In this document: positions 5,715 through 6,305 of the stretch, piece after piece
Layout: the number at the start of each line of letters is the position of its first letter
Numbering within the stretch: the stretch's first letter is position 1
Origin: Sinorhizobium sp.
Lineage (GTDB): Bacteria; Pseudomonadota; Alphaproteobacteria; Rhizobiales; Rhizobiaceae
Reading direction: 5' to 3'
DNA: 6,305 nt
NCBI GenBank assembly: GCA_031178305.1
Contig: JAPSJG010000231.1
Coordinates: 1 to 6,305 of the forward strand
Notes under the pieces: model-generated
What the model saw: the letters and a program-made list of their open reading frames with translations, nothing else
What the model was told of the DNA's origin: nothing
The model's database searches: none
Translations under genes and position numbers: made by a program

Positions 5715-6305
5715 ATGGCCGACCACGCATATGTGCACAAGTTGAAGGCCGGTAGGCCCGGCAGTCCGATCCTCTTCGTCCTGCACGGCACCGGTGGCGA
5801 TGAGAACCAGTTCTTCGGCTTCGGGGCCGAGCTGTTGCCTGAGGCAACCATCGTGTCGCCGCGCGGCGATGTGTCCGAATATGGCGCCGCCCGGTTCTTC
5901 AAGCGTACCGGCGAGGGCGTCTACGACATGGCAGACCTCGCCCGCGCCACGCGGAAGATGGCGAGCTTTGTCAAGGCGCTCGCCGCCGAGCATGGAGCCT
6001 CGGAGATCATCGGCCTAGGCTACTCGAACGGCGCCAATATTCTTGCCAATGTGCTGATTGATGAGGGTGTGTTCGACAGGGCGGTGCTGATGCATCCGTT
6101 GATCCCGTTTCGGCCGAAGGACAATCCGGAGCTGGCGGACCGGAGGATATTGATCACCGCCGGGGAGCGTGACCCGATCTGCCCGGCGCCGCTGACGCAG
6201 GCACTCGCCGACTGTTTCACATCGCAGAAGGCGGTAGTCGCGCTCGAATGGCATTCGGGCGGTCACGATATCCGCCAGAACGAGATCGCGGCGATCAGGG
6301 GGTTC
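5715..6305 (+). CDS. Alpha/beta hydrolase, carboxylesterase/phospholipase family (MhqD-like), 3' end outside window
   Basis: Serine hydrolase of the small carboxylesterase/phospholipase group, 197 codons visible and no stop before the window ends. MhqD-like proteins are about 200-210 residues, so only a few C-terminal residues are missing. The triad is complete: nucleophile S104 in the elbow GLGYSNGAN, D153 in AGERDPICP, and H184 in HSGGHDI. The oxyanion-hole strand is VLHGTGGDE (22-30). Start ATG 5715 has a strong AGGAG (5704-5708) with 6 bases spacing. There is no signal peptide, so it should act in the cytoplasm. It lies 73 bases behind the ring-cleaving dioxygenase, probably in one transcript, and the pair matches MhqE-MhqD of Bacillus subtilis. 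It may hydrolyse an ester or a ring-opened product, but the substrate of this family is not settled. Confidence 0.9.
   Translation, partial: MADHAYVHKLKAGRPGSPILFVLHGTGGDENQFFGFGAELLPEATIVSPRGDVSEYGAARFFKRTGEGVYDMADLARATRKMASFVKALAAEHGASEIIGLGYSNGANILANVLIDEGVFDRAVLMHPLIPFRPKDNPELADRRILITAGERDPICPAPLTQALADCFTSQKAVVALEWHSGGHDIRQNEIAAIRGF

Noticed and set aside
4469..5902. A 477-codon open frame on the - strand over the dioxygenase gene and flanking gaps
   Set aside because: It lies antisense to a clear dioxygenase gene and the start of the hydrolase, and its predicted sequence shows no family motif. Long antisense frames are common in GC-rich genes with few stops in that phase.
1..6305. CRISPR array, tRNA, rRNA, insertion sequence or phage gene
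   Set aside because: No spaced direct repeats, no cloverleaf or rRNA sequence, and no transposase or phage-like protein was seen on either strand.

Overview
The window is GC-rich with strong G/C preference at third codon positions, every gene lies on the + strand, and the 279-base gap between the two gene groups carries a palindromic element that I recognise from rhizobial genomes. Together with the protein sequences this suggests an alphaproteobacterium of the Rhizobiales, most likely Sinorhizobium/Ensifer or a close relative. The genus is inferred, not proven.

Bases 1-4429 are most of an oligopeptide ABC importer operon. In order they hold the C-terminal part of an OppA-type periplasmic binding protein (its start lies before the window), the permease OppB, the permease OppC, and one ATPase with two nucleotide-binding domains that takes the place of separate OppD and OppF. 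OppB and OppC overlap by 8 bases, and OppC and the ATPase are separated by one base, so these three genes look translationally coupled. A perfect 12-bp hairpin lies between the binding-protein gene and oppB. It is a likely mRNA stabiliser or partial attenuator that would keep the binding protein more abundant than the membrane parts. Two features stand out: OppC is about 74 residues longer than E. coli OppC because of an extra periplasmic segment, and the ATPase resembles YejF and contains no cysteine, so it cannot carry an OppD-type iron-sulfur cluster.

Bases 4430-4708 are non-coding. They hold a cruciform-type repeat of the rhizobial intergenic kind (4460-4531) and, nearer the next gene, a 19-base inverted repeat (4591-4609) that could be an operator.

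Bases 4709-6305 hold a second, probably separate, transcription unit: a vicinal-oxygen-chelate ring-cleaving dioxygenase of the MhqO/MhqE/PcpA/LinE family with its His-His-Glu metal site intact, followed after 73 bases by an alpha/beta hydrolase with an intact Ser-Asp-His triad, cut by the window end a few residues before its expected C-terminus. The pair matches the content of the mhqED (yodED) operon of Bacillus subtilis, which protects against hydroquinones and quinones. A small detoxification module for (hydro)quinones is therefore the best reading. I see no functional link between it and the peptide importer. No tRNA, rRNA, CRISPR array, insertion sequence or phage gene was seen. Apart from the module and the OppC insertion, this is an ordinary chromosomal-type region.
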